Source: Algoriphagus taiwanensis
Lineage (GTDB): Bacteria > Bacteroidota > Bacteroidia > Cytophagales > Cyclobacteriaceae
Assembly (NCBI RefSeq): GCF_036245645.1
Contig: NZ_BTPE01000010.1
Location: 62,001-126,000, forward strand
Length of the DNA: 64,000 bases
Direction: 5' to 3'
The number at the start of each line of letters is the position of its first letter. The stretch's first letter is position 1. Of the stretch, positions 51,067-60,558 are shown one piece after another. The translations under genes were made by a program, and so were the position numbers. The notes below the pieces were generated by a model. It did no database searches, had not been told where the DNA came from, and saw only the letters and a list, made by a program, of their open reading frames with translations.

Positions 51067-51084
51067 ATACCCTATATAGGGTAT
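51067..51084. promoter_or_regulatory. Perfect 18-bp palindrome ATACCCTATATAGGGTAT
   Basis: Located 55 bp upstream of the start of the small Cys/His protein (minus strand), and 35 bp past the DUF4174 stop. It is flanked by A/T runs on both sides, so it could be an operator for a dimeric regulator or a weak bidirectional terminator. The regulator is unknown. Confidence 0.5.
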
Positions 51085-51119
51085 TTTTCGGCACTTTTTT
51101 GATCGGTTTTTAACATGAC

Positions 51120-51539
51120 TTACCCATTACCTCTTTTTCTGATCTCGGATTGACGCATCGGCATCGCATCAATTTTTCTAAAAATATCTTCCAGATTAGG
51201 CACTCCCCTTCCCCAACTTTTTTTTCCTCCATCCAAACCTACCAAAACCCAGTTAGGGCTTTCATCCCTAGCTTGCGTAGCCTGTGCAAAGCGAAGGAAA
51301 GAAGGAATGTCTATCGATTCTTTGCAGTTGGATTGAATCAATTTCCCATCAGACAACACAAAAACTAAAAGTCGTCTATCTTCCAAATCAGTTTTTTTGC
51401 CATCCAAGGACCAATCTTGACCCAAAAAATCCACTTCCGTTATGATCAATAGTCGGTATTCCCAGACAAAATCCTGAGGAGTCAGTGATTTGCCCAGCAA
51501 AGTCAGTAAGCTAAAAGCCAATAACCCTATCCAATTCAT
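51120..51539 (-). CDS. DUF4174-family exported protein
   Basis: 139 residues with a signal-like N terminus (MNWIGLLAFSLLTLLGKSL). The DUF4174 pattern is visible: FVWEYRLLIIT, LEDRRLLVFVLSDG, WVLVGLDGGKKSWGRGVPNL and the hallmark end IDAMPMRQSEIRKRG. The family looks thioredoxin-like in strand order but lacks the CxxC. The role is unknown. It is followed by the small Cys/His gene. Confidence 0.88.
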   Translation of the reverse strand: MNWIGLLAFSLLTLLGKSLTPQDFVWEYRLLIITEVDFLGQDWSLDGKKTDLEDRRLLVFVLSDGKLIQSNCKESIDIPSFLRFAQATQARDESPNWVLVGLDGGKKSWGRGVPNLEDIFRKIDAMPMRQSEIRKRGNG

Positions 51540-51620
51540 ATTGACCTAACCCACAGCCAATAAACATGTTTGGCTCTAGTCACAACTTAAAAAAAACAAA
51601 ACGACAAGGAGCTCTCAAAA

Positions 51621-51896
51621 CTACAAGAATCGAAGAGCTAAAATCTCCCACTCTTCTTCAAGGGATAAATTGGGCCGATGTTCACCTGCCCTTCTGTACC
51701 AATAATCCGCATTCCAAAGATCGCCTTCCTTGCGATGCAAATAGGCATGAATCCTGGCTGCACTTATTCCGGGCAATTGATCTACTTCCTCATGTGCCTG
51801 CTCCCAATTTCCTTGATAATCATACCACAAGGCACGGAGCTCAGGGGAAAAAGAGGATTCGGGTTTGGATAGATTTTTGAATTCTTCTAATGTCAA
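51621..51896 (-). CDS. Small conserved protein of unknown function
   Basis: 91 residues. No ATG is available in frame; translation probably starts at TTG 51896. The sequence shows a conserved pattern I recall from short uncharacterised proteins: LRALWYDYQGNWEQAHEEVD, ARIHAYLHRKEGDLWNADYW and YRRAGEHRP. The helical, Trp/His-rich make-up suggests a TPR-like fold. It is 81 bp upstream of the DUF4174 gene on the same strand. Confidence 0.82.
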   Translation of the reverse strand: MTLEEFKNLSKPESSFSPELRALWYDYQGNWEQAHEEVDQLPGISAARIHAYLHRKEGDLWNADYWYRRAGEHRPNLSLEEEWEILALRFL

Positions 51897-52052
51897 AGGA
51901 TACCTATTTTGTCTGTCCTTAAAATTAATCGAATTGGCTCAAGATCTATGACTTTGTTTGGACTAATCGCATTTTCAGTCCAAGAAAAGTCAAGATACCC
52001 AGAAGATTTAAACCCTTACCTTTAGGATATAACAGAGACTCCATTGCTGATT

Positions 52053-52904
52053 ATGAAACCTAACCTTCTCCATTTAGTATCTCTTTTGCTCTTGGGAATT
52101 TTGTCCTGTCAACCCTTTTCTGATCAAGATTATAAATTGCCAAAAGGATACAATCTCAAGACTCGAACCCAAATTGATTTGCCAAAAAAACTCAGGGAAA
52201 TCTCGGGGATTGCCTGGCATAGAGATGAAATTTTGGCCATAGAGGATGAAAATGGGATTATCTACCGAATAGACCCCAAGTCAGGGGAAATTCTCAGTGA
52301 ACAAAAGTTTGGAAAACCGGGTGATTATGAGGACATCCTTATTTTCGAAGATAAAGCCTGGGTTCTCCGAAGCGATGGAGCTATTTTCCAAGTAGAAAAT
52401 CTAACAGGAAAAGTAGGCGAGGGAAATCAATTCTCTTTTGAACGAAAAGGGCAAAGAGACTTTGAGACGTTGCTGGCCATTCCCAATCAAAACCAACTCT
52501 TCTTGATTTGCAAAACCTGCTCTTGGGACAAAAAGCAGGAAGCTTCCATTTTCAGATTTGATATCATGTCAGGCAAGCTTTCAGAAGATTTCATAGGCAA
52601 AATCAGTACAAAAAAAGAGGATCTACCCAAAGAGAATGAAATAAAAAGAAATCTGGAGGCTCAACCTTCTTCAGCTGCAATCCACCCGATTACGGAAGAG
52701 ATTTTTATGATTTCTTCTTCAGGAAAATGGCTGATGGTCCTGGACCAGGAATTCCACCCCAAAGAGATTTATGAGTTGGATCCCCGGCTGTTCAATCAAC
52801 CCGAGGGAATCACCTTTGATCCTAAGGGCAACCTATACATCTCAAATGAAGGAGGAAAAGGAAAACCCAACTTGCTCTTTTTTCCCTATCAAGGGGATAG
52901 CTAA
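52053..52904 (+). CDS. SdiA-regulated-like lipoprotein
   Basis: 283 residues from ATG 52053 (a TTG three codons earlier is in frame). A lipoprotein signal ends LLGILSCQPF. The body has repeated beta-propeller-like strands (LREISGIAWHRDEILAIEDE, IIYRIDPKSGEIL, NQPEGITFDPKGNLYISNEG). These resemble the SdiA-regulated/YjiK family, whose members are exported and of unclear role. It stands alone ahead of the pyrophosphatase gene, which has its own promoter. Confidence 0.85.
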   Translation: MKPNLLHLVSLLLLGILSCQPFSDQDYKLPKGYNLKTRTQIDLPKKLREISGIAWHRDEILAIEDENGIIYRIDPKSGEILSEQKFGKPGDYEDILIFEDKAWVLRSDGAIFQVENLTGKVGEGNQFSFERKGQRDFETLLAIPNQNQLFLICKTCSWDKKQEASIFRFDIMSGKLSEDFIGKISTKKEDLPKENEIKRNLEAQPSSAAIHPITEEIFMISSSGKWLMVLDQEFHPKEIYELDPRLFNQPEGITFDPKGNLYISNEGGKGKPNLLFFPYQGDS

Positions 52905-52973
52905 TTCAAAAGCTTTACTTGTCTTGCCTTTTTTGCCAGTTCTGATCTGATAGCCAACCTTTTCAATTGAGTC

Positions 52974-53003
52974 TTGGCGGGTATGGGATAAATTCTATCT
53001 TTG
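52974..53003 (+). promoter_or_regulatory. Bacteroidota-type promoter for the pyrophosphatase gene
   Basis: TTG at 52974-52976, a 19-bp spacer and TATCTTTG at 52996-53003 match the Bacteroidota consensus (TTG at -33 and TAnnTTTG at -7). It lies 39 bp upstream of the start codon. Confidence 0.78.
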
Positions 53004-53041
53004 CCCAATTATTTACAAAAACCCAAATCGAATAAACATAT

Positions 53042-55258
53042 ATGGAACAAGCGCTGATTTATGTAGTCCCTGCGCTGGGACTGGTAGGCTTGCTGGTCAT
53101 GGCGGTGAAGTCCGCATGGGTGAGCAAGCAGGCAACCGGAGATGCCAACATGGTAGAACTATCCGGTCACATTGCCAAAGGAGCCATGGCCTTTCTGAAG
53201 GCTGAATGGAAAATCCTCTTTTATTTCGTCGTCATTGCAGGTATTTTGTTGGCTTGGTCCGGCACCTTGGTTGAAACCTCGAGCCCGGTGATTGCCATTT
53301 CCTTTGTGATTGGAGCTGTATTCTCAGCTTTTGCGGGATACATCGGAATGAACATCGCTACTAAAGCAAATGTGAGAACCACTCAGGCAGCTAGAACCAG
53401 TTTGAAGCAGGCACTCAAAGTGTCATTTACCGGTGGATCTGTGATGGGTCTGGGCGTAGCTGGATTAGCAGTTCTTGGATTGGGCGCTTTGTTTATCGTT
53501 TTCTACCAAGTATATGTAGTGTCCATCGGTGCTGATGTAAATGGCATCGAAATGGAAAAAGCCTTGGAAGTATTGGCTGGTTTTTCTCTGGGTGCAGAAT
53601 CAATCGCACTTTTTGCTAGAGTTGGTGGTGGTATTTACACAAAAGCGGCTGACGTAGGAGCTGACCTTGTAGGTAAGGTAGAGGCTGGAATCCCGGAAGA
53701 TGACGTGAGAAACCCTGCTACTATTGCAGATAACGTGGGTGACAACGTAGGTGATGTAGCCGGTATGGGTGCTGACCTTTTCGGTTCTTATGTAGCGACT
53801 ATTTTGGCCACCATGGTATTGGGTCGTGAAATTGTATCTCTGGACAACTTTGGCGGTATTGCTCCTATCCTGCTCCCAATGGTTTTGGCAGGATTGGGAA
53901 TCATTTTCTCCATCATGGGAATGGCTTTCGTGACTGTAAAAGATGACAAGGGCGATGTTCAAAAAGCCTTGAATATGGGTAACTGGTCTTCAATCATTTT
54001 CACCGGTATAGCCTCTTACTTCGTGGTGATGCATATGCTTCCTGAGACCCTTTCTATCCGTGGATATGAGTTCTCTAACCTAGATGTATTTTATGCAATC
54101 ATCCTTGGATTGATTGTGGGAACCTTGATGTCCATCATCACTGAGTATTACACCGCTATGGGCAAGCGCCCTGTACTTTCTATTGTAAAGCAGTCCGGTA
54201 CAGGTCATGCTACCAATATCATCGGCGGTCTTTCTGTAGGTATGGAGTCTACTGTACTTCCTATTTTGGTTTTGGCAGCAGGTATCTATGGAGCTTATGA
54301 ATTTGCCGGTTTGTATGGTGTGGCAATCGCTGCAGCCGGGATGATGGCTACAACTGCTATGCAATTGGCAATCGACGCCTTCGGGCCTATCGCTGATAAC
54401 GCAGGCGGTATCGCTGAAATGAGCCAGCTTCCTGAGGAGGTTCGAGGCAGAACTGATATTCTAGATGCAGTAGGAAACACTACCGCCGCTACAGGAAAAG
54501 GATTTGCGATTGCTTCTGCGGCATTGACTTCCTTGGCCCTTTTTGCTGCATTCGTAGGAATTGCAGGTATCGACGCAATTGATATTTACAAAGCCGATGT
54601 TTTGGCGGGGTTGTTTGTCGGAGGTATGATTCCTTTCATCTTTTCCTCCCTTGCTATTGCTGCGGTAGGCCGCGCTGCCATGGATATGGTGAACGAAGTG
54701 AGAAGACAATTCAGAGAAATTCCAGGTATCATGGAATACAAGGCTAAGCCTGAGTATGAGAAATGCGTGGAAATCTCCACCAAAGCTTCTATCCGTGAAA
54801 TGATTTTACCAGGAGCTATCGCATTGATTTCTCCTTTGATTGTCGGTTTTGCTTTTGGACCTGAAGTACTAGGCGGTATGCTTGCAGGGGTGACTGTATC
54901 CGGAGTTTTGATGGGTATGTTCCAATCCAACGCAGGCGGTGCTTGGGATAATGCCAAGAAGTCCTTCGAAAAAGGTGTAGAAATCAACGGAGAAACCTTC
55001 TACAAGAAATCCGAGCCTCACAAAGCTTCTGTCACAGGTGACACCGTAGGTGATCCATTCAAAGATACCTCCGGTCCATCTATGAATATCCTGATCAAGT
55101 TGATGTCTATTGTGGCCTTGGTTATCGCTCCTCATATTTCCGAAAAAGGGCACCATACCATGGCTGATGCCGAAATCATCAAGAAAGAAGTGAAAAAAGA
55201 AATTAAAATCGTAGACGGGAAGAAAACAGAAACCGTCACGGAGACCATTATCAAATAA
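53042..55258 (+). CDS. hppA: Membrane-bound ion-translocating pyrophosphatase
   Basis: 738 residues with about 16 membrane helices. It hydrolyses pyrophosphate and pumps H+ and/or Na+ across the inner membrane. The pyrophosphate site is visible as KAADVGADLVGKVEAGIPED followed by RNPATIADNVGDNVGDVAGM, and the second acidic cluster is GDTVGDPFKDTSGPS. In GNTTAATGKGFAI the Ala/Thr pair marks the K+-dependent class (K+-independent enzymes have Lys there). Whether it pumps Na+ or H+ is not certain. A Lys/Glu-rich tail (about 40 residues) is an extension. It has its own promoter and terminator. Confidence 0.96.
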   Translation: MEQALIYVVPALGLVGLLVMAVKSAWVSKQATGDANMVELSGHIAKGAMAFLKAEWKILFYFVVIAGILLAWSGTLVETSSPVIAISFVIGAVFSAFAGYIGMNIATKANVRTTQAARTSLKQALKVSFTGGSVMGLGVAGLAVLGLGALFIVFYQVYVVSIGADVNGIEMEKALEVLAGFSLGAESIALFARVGGGIYTKAADVGADLVGKVEAGIPEDDVRNPATIADNVGDNVGDVAGMGADLFGSYVATILATMVLGREIVSLDNFGGIAPILLPMVLAGLGIIFSIMGMAFVTVKDDKGDVQKALNMGNWSSIIFTGIASYFVVMHMLPETLSIRGYEFSNLDVFYAIILGLIVGTLMSIITEYYTAMGKRPVLSIVKQSGTGHATNIIGGLSVGMESTVLPILVLAAGIYGAYEFAGLYGVAIAAAGMMATTAMQLAIDAFGPIADNAGGIAEMSQLPEEVRGRTDILDAVGNTTAATGKGFAIASAALTSLALFAAFVGIAGIDAIDIYKADVLAGLFVGGMIPFIFSSLAIAAVGRAAMDMVNEVRRQFREIPGIMEYKAKPEYEKCVEISTKASIREMILPGAIALISPLIVGFAFGPEVLGGMLAGVTVSGVLMGMFQSNAGGAWDNAKKSFEKGVEINGETFYKKSEPHKASVTGDTVGDPFKDTSGPSMNILIKLMSIVALVIAPHISEKGHHTMADAEIIKKEVKKEIKIVDGKKTETVTETIIK

Positions 55259-55279
55259 AGGTTTCAATATCCTTACTGA

Positions 55280-55312
55280 AAGGCTGTCAGGCAATGCTTG
55301 ACAGCCTTTTTT
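55280..55312 (+). terminator. Rho-independent terminator after hppA
   Basis: AAGGCTGTCA (55280-55289) and TGACAGCCTT (55299-55308) form a perfect 10-bp stem with a nine-base loop, followed by a T-run. Confidence 0.93.
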
Positions 55313-55977
55313 CATTTATCCATCTCACATTAAGAAAGAATAGAAAAGCCCCCAAAAAGCAAATGGTCAAATCAGAAAAGTCCTAGCTTCTAGACTTAAG
55401 CAGATTTTCTCGGGATTTCAATTCTTGCTTTGTTAGCGTAGAATACGCTTCAAAAAAGAATTGATTTTCAACCGAATATCATTTTTTTATGAAATTTTAT
55501 TGATTTTTTAAACCATTAAGCAGCAGACTTTCATAAATTCAGGATAGAAAAGTAAATCCAGTTTTACTTTTTGATGTGTGGGTAGTGCACTTTCATTTTG
55601 GAATTCAGCAATACTTCGGCGGTATAAAGCTCACTATCACGTTCTTTAGCTTCTTTTTTGTCATCAATCGACCAAAGATCAAATAAGAAATTGGAATGAT
55701 CGGTTCATTTCTATGGAACCTTAAATCCCGAGATCATCAATCTTATTTACAGACTTAACCCAGTCTGCTTTTCCACCAACAATCAACCCAAAAACAGGGA
55801 TTTAATTATCCCAATGAAAAAGTAATATGCAAAACTATTGCAATGCCAAGCTTAATCATTCGAAATAATTTTAATTAAAATAATAATATTCAAAATTATA
55901 TTTTAAACAACGACTTAAAATTAATAAGCACAACAAGTAATAATTAGTATTTAATCAAACCCCCAAAATCTATGCAC
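55313..55977. other. Long AT-rich non-coding region
   Basis: About 665 bp between the hppA terminator and the susC-like gene. Apart from a short minus-strand protein-like remnant (55564-55704), I see no gene. The last 150 bp are very AT-rich and probably hold the promoter of the SusC/SusD operon; no clear TAnnTTTG box was found. Confidence 0.5.
55564..55704 (-). pseudogene. Short protein-coding remnant
   Basis: On the minus strand 46 codons read DHSNFLFDLWSIDDKKEA, then KERDSELYTAEVLLNSKMKV and HYPHIKK before a TAA at 55564. A stop lies directly upstream and no start codon is available. The composition is protein-like, unlike the AT-rich flanks, but I recognise no family. It is probably the tail of a lost gene. 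Confidence 0.35.
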
Positions 55978-58900
55978 ATGAAAAAAATTTACCAGTTCAT
56001 GCTGCTCTTCCTATTCTGCTTTACGGCTTGGAGTTTTGCCCAAGCTCAGCAAAGCATCTCAGGAAAAGTAACCACTCAGGAGGACGGACTTCCCCTTCCT
56101 GGAGTAAGCATCGTAGTTGACGGCACCACCAATGGTACCGTGACGGACATTGATGGAAACTATACCATTTCCGTTCCCAATTCTCAGGCGGTTTTGGTGT
56201 TTTCCTTTATTGGTTTCCAAACCCAGCGAATTCCGGTGGGCAATTCCTCTACCCTCAATGTAGGTATGAGAGTGGAAGCTTCTCAATTGGATGAAGTAAT
56301 TGTGACTGCCTTTGGTATCTCTCAGGAGAAAAAAGCCTTGGGCTATTCGGCACAAAGCATTGATGCGGCAGCTATCACCCAAACCCGGCAACCCAATGTG
56401 GTCAATGCACTTCAAGGCCAAGTGGCAGGTGTGCAAGTAACCAATTCCGGAGGGGCTCCGGGTCAATCAGCGCGTATTATCATCCGAGGTATTAACTCTT
56501 TGGATCCATCTGCAGACAATCAACCTCTGTTCGTGGTTGATGGTGTGCCAGTAGATAACTCAACCATTGAGTCTGGGGGTACTCCAAGGGGTATGTCCAA
56601 CCGTATCGCTGATATCAACCCAAATGACATCGAATCCATGTCCGTGCTCAAAGGTGCTGCTGCGACTGCGCTTTATGGAGTGCGAGCAGCTAATGGTGCA
56701 GTCATCATCACCACCAAAAAGGGAAAAGAAGGCCAAGTTCGGGTGGATTTCAGCTCATCTTTAGGCTTTGACCAATTGGTGAAAAAGCCAAAACTGCAGG
56801 ATGAATACGGTCAAGGCTTCAGTGGAGTAAGAGACGACAGCAGCTTTTGGCCATCTTGGGGCGCAAATATCGCAGAGGAAAATGACCCCACTTATATCTA
56901 TCAAAACAACTGGGATCGAGCTTTTGATACAGGTGTACAATTTGACAATTCTATCTCTGTATCCGGTGGTAATGAAAAAGCCACTTTCTACGGTTCCTTG
57001 GGCCGATTGGACCAAAACGGAATCATTCCTTTCTCTACCTGGGACCGAACAAGCGCCAAGCTATCCGGAAATATCAAGGTGAGTGAAAAATTCAATTTCT
57101 CCGGTTCGATGAACTACATCAATTCCGGAGGTAACCGAGTCCCTCATGACCGGTTCTTGGAGCGAATGATGTACTGGTCCGAAACTACCGATGTGCGGGA
57201 TTACATCAATCCAGACGGCACGATGAAAACTTACGGCAATACTAATCCTATTTATGATGCCCGTTTTGCCACATTTGAGGACAATGTGAATCGAATCATC
57301 GGGAACATCAACCTGAATTACAGTCCTACCGATTGGCTGACCTTCTCCTACAGATTGGGGATGGACAACTATTCCGATTCCAGAACTGAAATCACTCCCG
57401 GACCAAAGGGAATTGATGGAGAAGTTGCTCTAAGTTCTACAGGTTTTATAGAAGAAACCCGAATCAACAGCCGAGACTTGACTTCCAACTTTTACATCAC
57501 CCTAAAGAAGCAGTGGAATTCTGACTGGAATACCACACTGAGATTGGGAAATGATGTCTTTGAGAGAAAGTTTGATCGAGTGACCGCCACCGGTTCCAAT
57601 TTTGTCATCCCGGAATTCTACAACCTGAACAACACCACGCAAATCTTCGCCTCTCAAGGGCAAAGCATTCGAAGACTGGTAGGGTTTTACGGGGATTTGA
57701 TGGTGGATTACAAAAACTTCCTTTTCCTCAACATTACCGGAAGAAATGATATCTCCTCTACCCTTCCGGTAAACAACAATTCATTCTTCTACCCTTCTGT
57801 CAACCTCGGGTATGTGTTTAGCGAAAACTTTGATCTTCCAACCTGGGTAACCTTTGGAAAACTGAGAGCCTCTTGGGCACAGGTGGGTAAGGACACCAAT
57901 CCTCACATCCTTGGGGCTACGTTTGTTTCACCAAGTGTATTCCCATTAAACGGCCAGGTGGGCTTTTCCAGAAACTCTGTATTCGGTGATCCCAACCTTC
58001 GTCCAGAGCTGACCACATCCATTGAATTTGGTGCTCAATTGGCCTTTTTCAACAACCGGGCAAACTTGGATGTGACATATTACAAAACCAACTCTGAGGA
58101 CCAGATTATCCCTGTGCCTATTTCAGATGCTACAGGTTTCTCCTCCTACATCACCAATGCAGGGGAAATCGAAAACCGCGGCTGGGAATTCGTTATTGGT
58201 GCAACTCCTATCGACCGGGGTGATTTCCGCTGGAATGTCTCCGCCAACCTCACCACCAACACCAACGAAATCGTGGCTATCCGAGAAGGAATCGATCAGA
58301 TTGTGGTTGGCTCCCAGTTTGGATATGTGGGAAGTACAGTAACCATGATTTTGAAAGAAGGACAGGCCTATGGAAATATTTACGGAAGCAGCTACACCCG
58401 TCCAGGAGCTCCTGAAGGAACAGAAACCTTGGATAGAAGCCTTCCTCAGCTCATTGGAGCTAACGGCTTCCCGGTGAGAAACGGGGCTCAATTGATCTTG
58501 GGTAATGCCGTTCCCAAATTCTTTGGAGGCTTAAGAAATGACTTCAGCTACAAAGGTCTGGAATTTTCCTTCCTGATCGATTTCCGCTCTGGATTAGAGC
58601 AGTATAATCAATTTGCCAACTTCCTTTCGGCCTTTGGAAAGCAAGAAGATTCTGAGCGTAGAAATGACTTCACCGTATTCCCGGGAGTATTGGCTGATGG
58701 ATCTCAAAATGCCAAAGAAGTTTGGCTTGGCCAAGGGGTAGGACCGGATGGAGTAAACTACGGAGCGGGCTATTGGAGAAATCACTACCGAGGGGTTTCC
58801 GAAAACTTTGTGGGCGATGCCAGCTTCATCAAGCTGAGAAATATTACCCTTGCTTACAATTTGCAGCCCAATGTATTGGAAAGAACACCTTTCCGAACTG

Positions 58901-59064
58901 CAAGGATCTCTTTGGCTGCCAACAACATCATTCTTTCCACACCTTGGGATGGATTTGATCCGGAATCCTTCTCTGCAGGGGCCGGAGGAAATGCTGTCGG
59001 ATTTACAGGACTGGGCTTCCCTGGGGTTCAGAGTTATTTCGTCACATTGAATTTGGGACTATAA
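55978..59064 (+). CDS. SusC/RagA-family TonB-dependent transporter
   Basis: 1028 residues from ATG 55978 (ATG 55972 is two codons earlier). A signal peptide (FMLLFLFCFTAWSFAQAQ) is followed by the carboxypeptidase-like domain (SISGKVTTQEDGLPLPGVSI, GTVTDIDGNYTISV). The plug has LDEVIVTAFGISQEKKALGY, ARIIIRGINSLDPSADNQPL and the SMSVLKGAAATALYGVRAAN signature. A long barrel follows, ending YFVTLNLGL. It differs clearly from the copy at 20169-23231 and belongs to another subfamily. It is followed at 20 bp by its SusD partner. No sigma or FecR gene is adjacent. Confidence 0.95.
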   Translation: MKKIYQFMLLFLFCFTAWSFAQAQQSISGKVTTQEDGLPLPGVSIVVDGTTNGTVTDIDGNYTISVPNSQAVLVFSFIGFQTQRIPVGNSSTLNVGMRVEASQLDEVIVTAFGISQEKKALGYSAQSIDAAAITQTRQPNVVNALQGQVAGVQVTNSGGAPGQSARIIIRGINSLDPSADNQPLFVVDGVPVDNSTIESGGTPRGMSNRIADINPNDIESMSVLKGAAATALYGVRAANGAVIITTKKGKEGQVRVDFSSSLGFDQLVKKPKLQDEYGQGFSGVRDDSSFWPSWGANIAEENDPTYIYQNNWDRAFDTGVQFDNSISVSGGNEKATFYGSLGRLDQNGIIPFSTWDRTSAKLSGNIKVSEKFNFSGSMNYINSGGNRVPHDRFLERMMYWSETTDVRDYINPDGTMKTYGNTNPIYDARFATFEDNVNRIIGNINLNYSPTDWLTFSYRLGMDNYSDSRTEITPGPKGIDGEVALSSTGFIEETRINSRDLTSNFYITLKKQWNSDWNTTLRLGNDVFERKFDRVTATGSNFVIPEFYNLNNTTQIFASQGQSIRRLVGFYGDLMVDYKNFLFLNITGRNDISSTLPVNNNSFFYPSVNLGYVFSENFDLPTWVTFGKLRASWAQVGKDTNPHILGATFVSPSVFPLNGQVGFSRNSVFGDPNLRPELTTSIEFGAQLAFFNNRANLDVTYYKTNSEDQIIPVPISDATGFSSYITNAGEIENRGWEFVIGATPIDRGDFRWNVSANLTTNTNEIVAIREGIDQIVVGSQFGYVGSTVTMILKEGQAYGNIYGSSYTRPGAPEGTETLDRSLPQLIGANGFPVRNGAQLILGNAVPKFFGGLRNDFSYKGLEFSFLIDFRSGLEQYNQFANFLSAFGKQEDSERRNDFTVFPGVLADGSQNAKEVWLGQGVGPDGVNYGAGYWRNHYRGVSENFVGDASFIKLRNITLAYNLQPNVLERTPFRTARISLAANNIILSTPWDGFDPESFSAGAGGNAVGFTGLGFPGVQSYFVTLNLGL

Positions 59065-59084
59065 ACTTTTAAACTTCAAGACAG

Positions 59085-60497
59085 ATGAACTTAAAAAATA
59101 AATTATATATCGTTTTGGGGGCAGTAGTTCTACTTTCCTCCTCAGCCTGCGAGTCCTTTTTGGATGTAAATGAAAATCCAAATAATCCCGAGGATGCGCC
59201 GATTTCGGGGCTTTTGACCAACAGCACCTATGAAACAGCACTGAATGTGCAGAGAATAGGCAGTACAAGCAGTTTTTATGTACAACATCTAGCATCGCCT
59301 AACCCGGCAAGCTCAACAGATGTAATGGATCCTTTGGACTTTAGTAGCACTTGGTTTAGTCTTTACAATGTGATGACTGATATCAATGAAATCATGAGAA
59401 AGGCGGAAGAATCCGATGCCAATCATTACCTGGGAGCAGGTCAAATTCTCATGGCCCTTAACCTCGGCATGACCGTGGATATTTTCGGAGATGTGCCATT
59501 TTCCCAAAGCTTCAATTTCGAGACCGTTACTCCTGCATATGATGACGATCAAGAGCTCTATCAGCGTGTTTTGCAGCTTTTGGACGAGGGGATAGCCAAT
59601 CTCCAAGGGGAAACTGCTATCTCTATGGGAGGTGATGACTTCATCTATGGAGGAAATGTGGCCAATTGGATCAAATTCGGTCATTCGCTCAAGGCTCGCT
59701 TCCTGATGCATACCAAAGGAACCCCAACCTACAATGCCAACGAGGTTTTGACTGCAGTAGCCAATGGATTTCAGTCCAATGCAGATGATGCCACGGTCGT
59801 TTTCTTTGAGCAGCGATTCAATCCTTGGGCCCAAGTAGCTATCAACAATGAAAACCTTCTCTTAGGTGGATGGATTTCTGAGCAGTTTGTTCAGGCCTTG
59901 GATGGCACTAGCTACCCAACTGTGGACCCTAGACTTCCCCTGATGATCGGCACTACTGATGATGGGGATTTTGTAGGTACTGTAAATGGAGCCGGTCGAG
60001 GCGATGCCCCTGAGCAAGGAGCAAGATCTACCTTAATTCCGGGACAGTATTATACCTCGACTACCTCTCCGCTATTGATTGCAACCTATGCCGAGCTCAA
60101 GTTTATTGAAGCAGAAGCTGCTCTGCCTACCGATCCTGCTAGAGCCTATGCTGCCTACCTTGCGGGGATCGAAGCCCACATGGATATGCTAAGCGTATCG
60201 GATGAGGCCAAAGCAGCCTATCTGGCAGACGAAAGTGTAAGTGTGGGTGCAGGTGCCTTGACCTTGGAAGACATCATGAAGGAAAAATGGGTAGCGATGT
60301 TTTTGCATCCGGAGACTTGGAATGACGCCAGAAGATTTGACTACGGCTACAAGGATATGACTGTCCCTGAAAACCTAAATCCTAATCTCAGTGGCAACTA
60401 TATCCGCAGACTTCCCTATCCGGATAGCGAGGTAAGCCGAAACGGAAGCAATGTTCCCTCGGTGACTTTGCTCGATCGCATCTGGTGGAACCAATAA
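59085..60497 (+). CDS. SusD/RagB-like outer-membrane lipoprotein
   Basis: 470 residues with a lipoprotein signal (VVLLSSSACESFLDVNENPN). The sequence fits the SusD-like_2 type: FYVQHLASPNPASSTD, LNLGMTVDIFGDVPFSQSFN, YQRVLQLLDEGIANL, NWIKFGHSLKARFLMHTKG, LIATYAELKFIEAEA and LHPETWNDARRFDYGY. It binds substrate for the SusC-type transporter encoded 20 bp upstream. The nutrient is unknown, since no hydrolase is adjacent. A terminator follows. Confidence 0.93.
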   Translation: MNLKNKLYIVLGAVVLLSSSACESFLDVNENPNNPEDAPISGLLTNSTYETALNVQRIGSTSSFYVQHLASPNPASSTDVMDPLDFSSTWFSLYNVMTDINEIMRKAEESDANHYLGAGQILMALNLGMTVDIFGDVPFSQSFNFETVTPAYDDDQELYQRVLQLLDEGIANLQGETAISMGGDDFIYGGNVANWIKFGHSLKARFLMHTKGTPTYNANEVLTAVANGFQSNADDATVVFFEQRFNPWAQVAINNENLLLGGWISEQFVQALDGTSYPTVDPRLPLMIGTTDDGDFVGTVNGAGRGDAPEQGARSTLIPGQYYTSTTSPLLIATYAELKFIEAEAALPTDPARAYAAYLAGIEAHMDMLSVSDEAKAAYLADESVSVGAGALTLEDIMKEKWVAMFLHPETWNDARRFDYGYKDMTVPENLNPNLSGNYIRRLPYPDSEVSRNGSNVPSVTLLDRIWWNQ

Positions 60498-60514
60498 GTT
60501 TTTGACCAATCCTC

Positions 60515-60547
60515 AAAGTCTCCTGCCAAAAGCAGGGGACTTTTTTT
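60515..60547 (+). terminator. Rho-independent terminator after the second SusD gene
   Basis: AAAGTCTCCTGC (60515-60526) pairs with GCAGGGGACTTT around CAAAA with one mismatch, followed by seven T. The next gene starts 12 bp later. Confidence 0.85.
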
Positions 60548-60558
60548 ATTTTAATCCT

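Noticed and set aside
51566..51880. 104-codon plus-strand frame
   Set aside because: It is opposite the conserved 91-residue minus-strand protein, whose sequence pattern is far more convincing.
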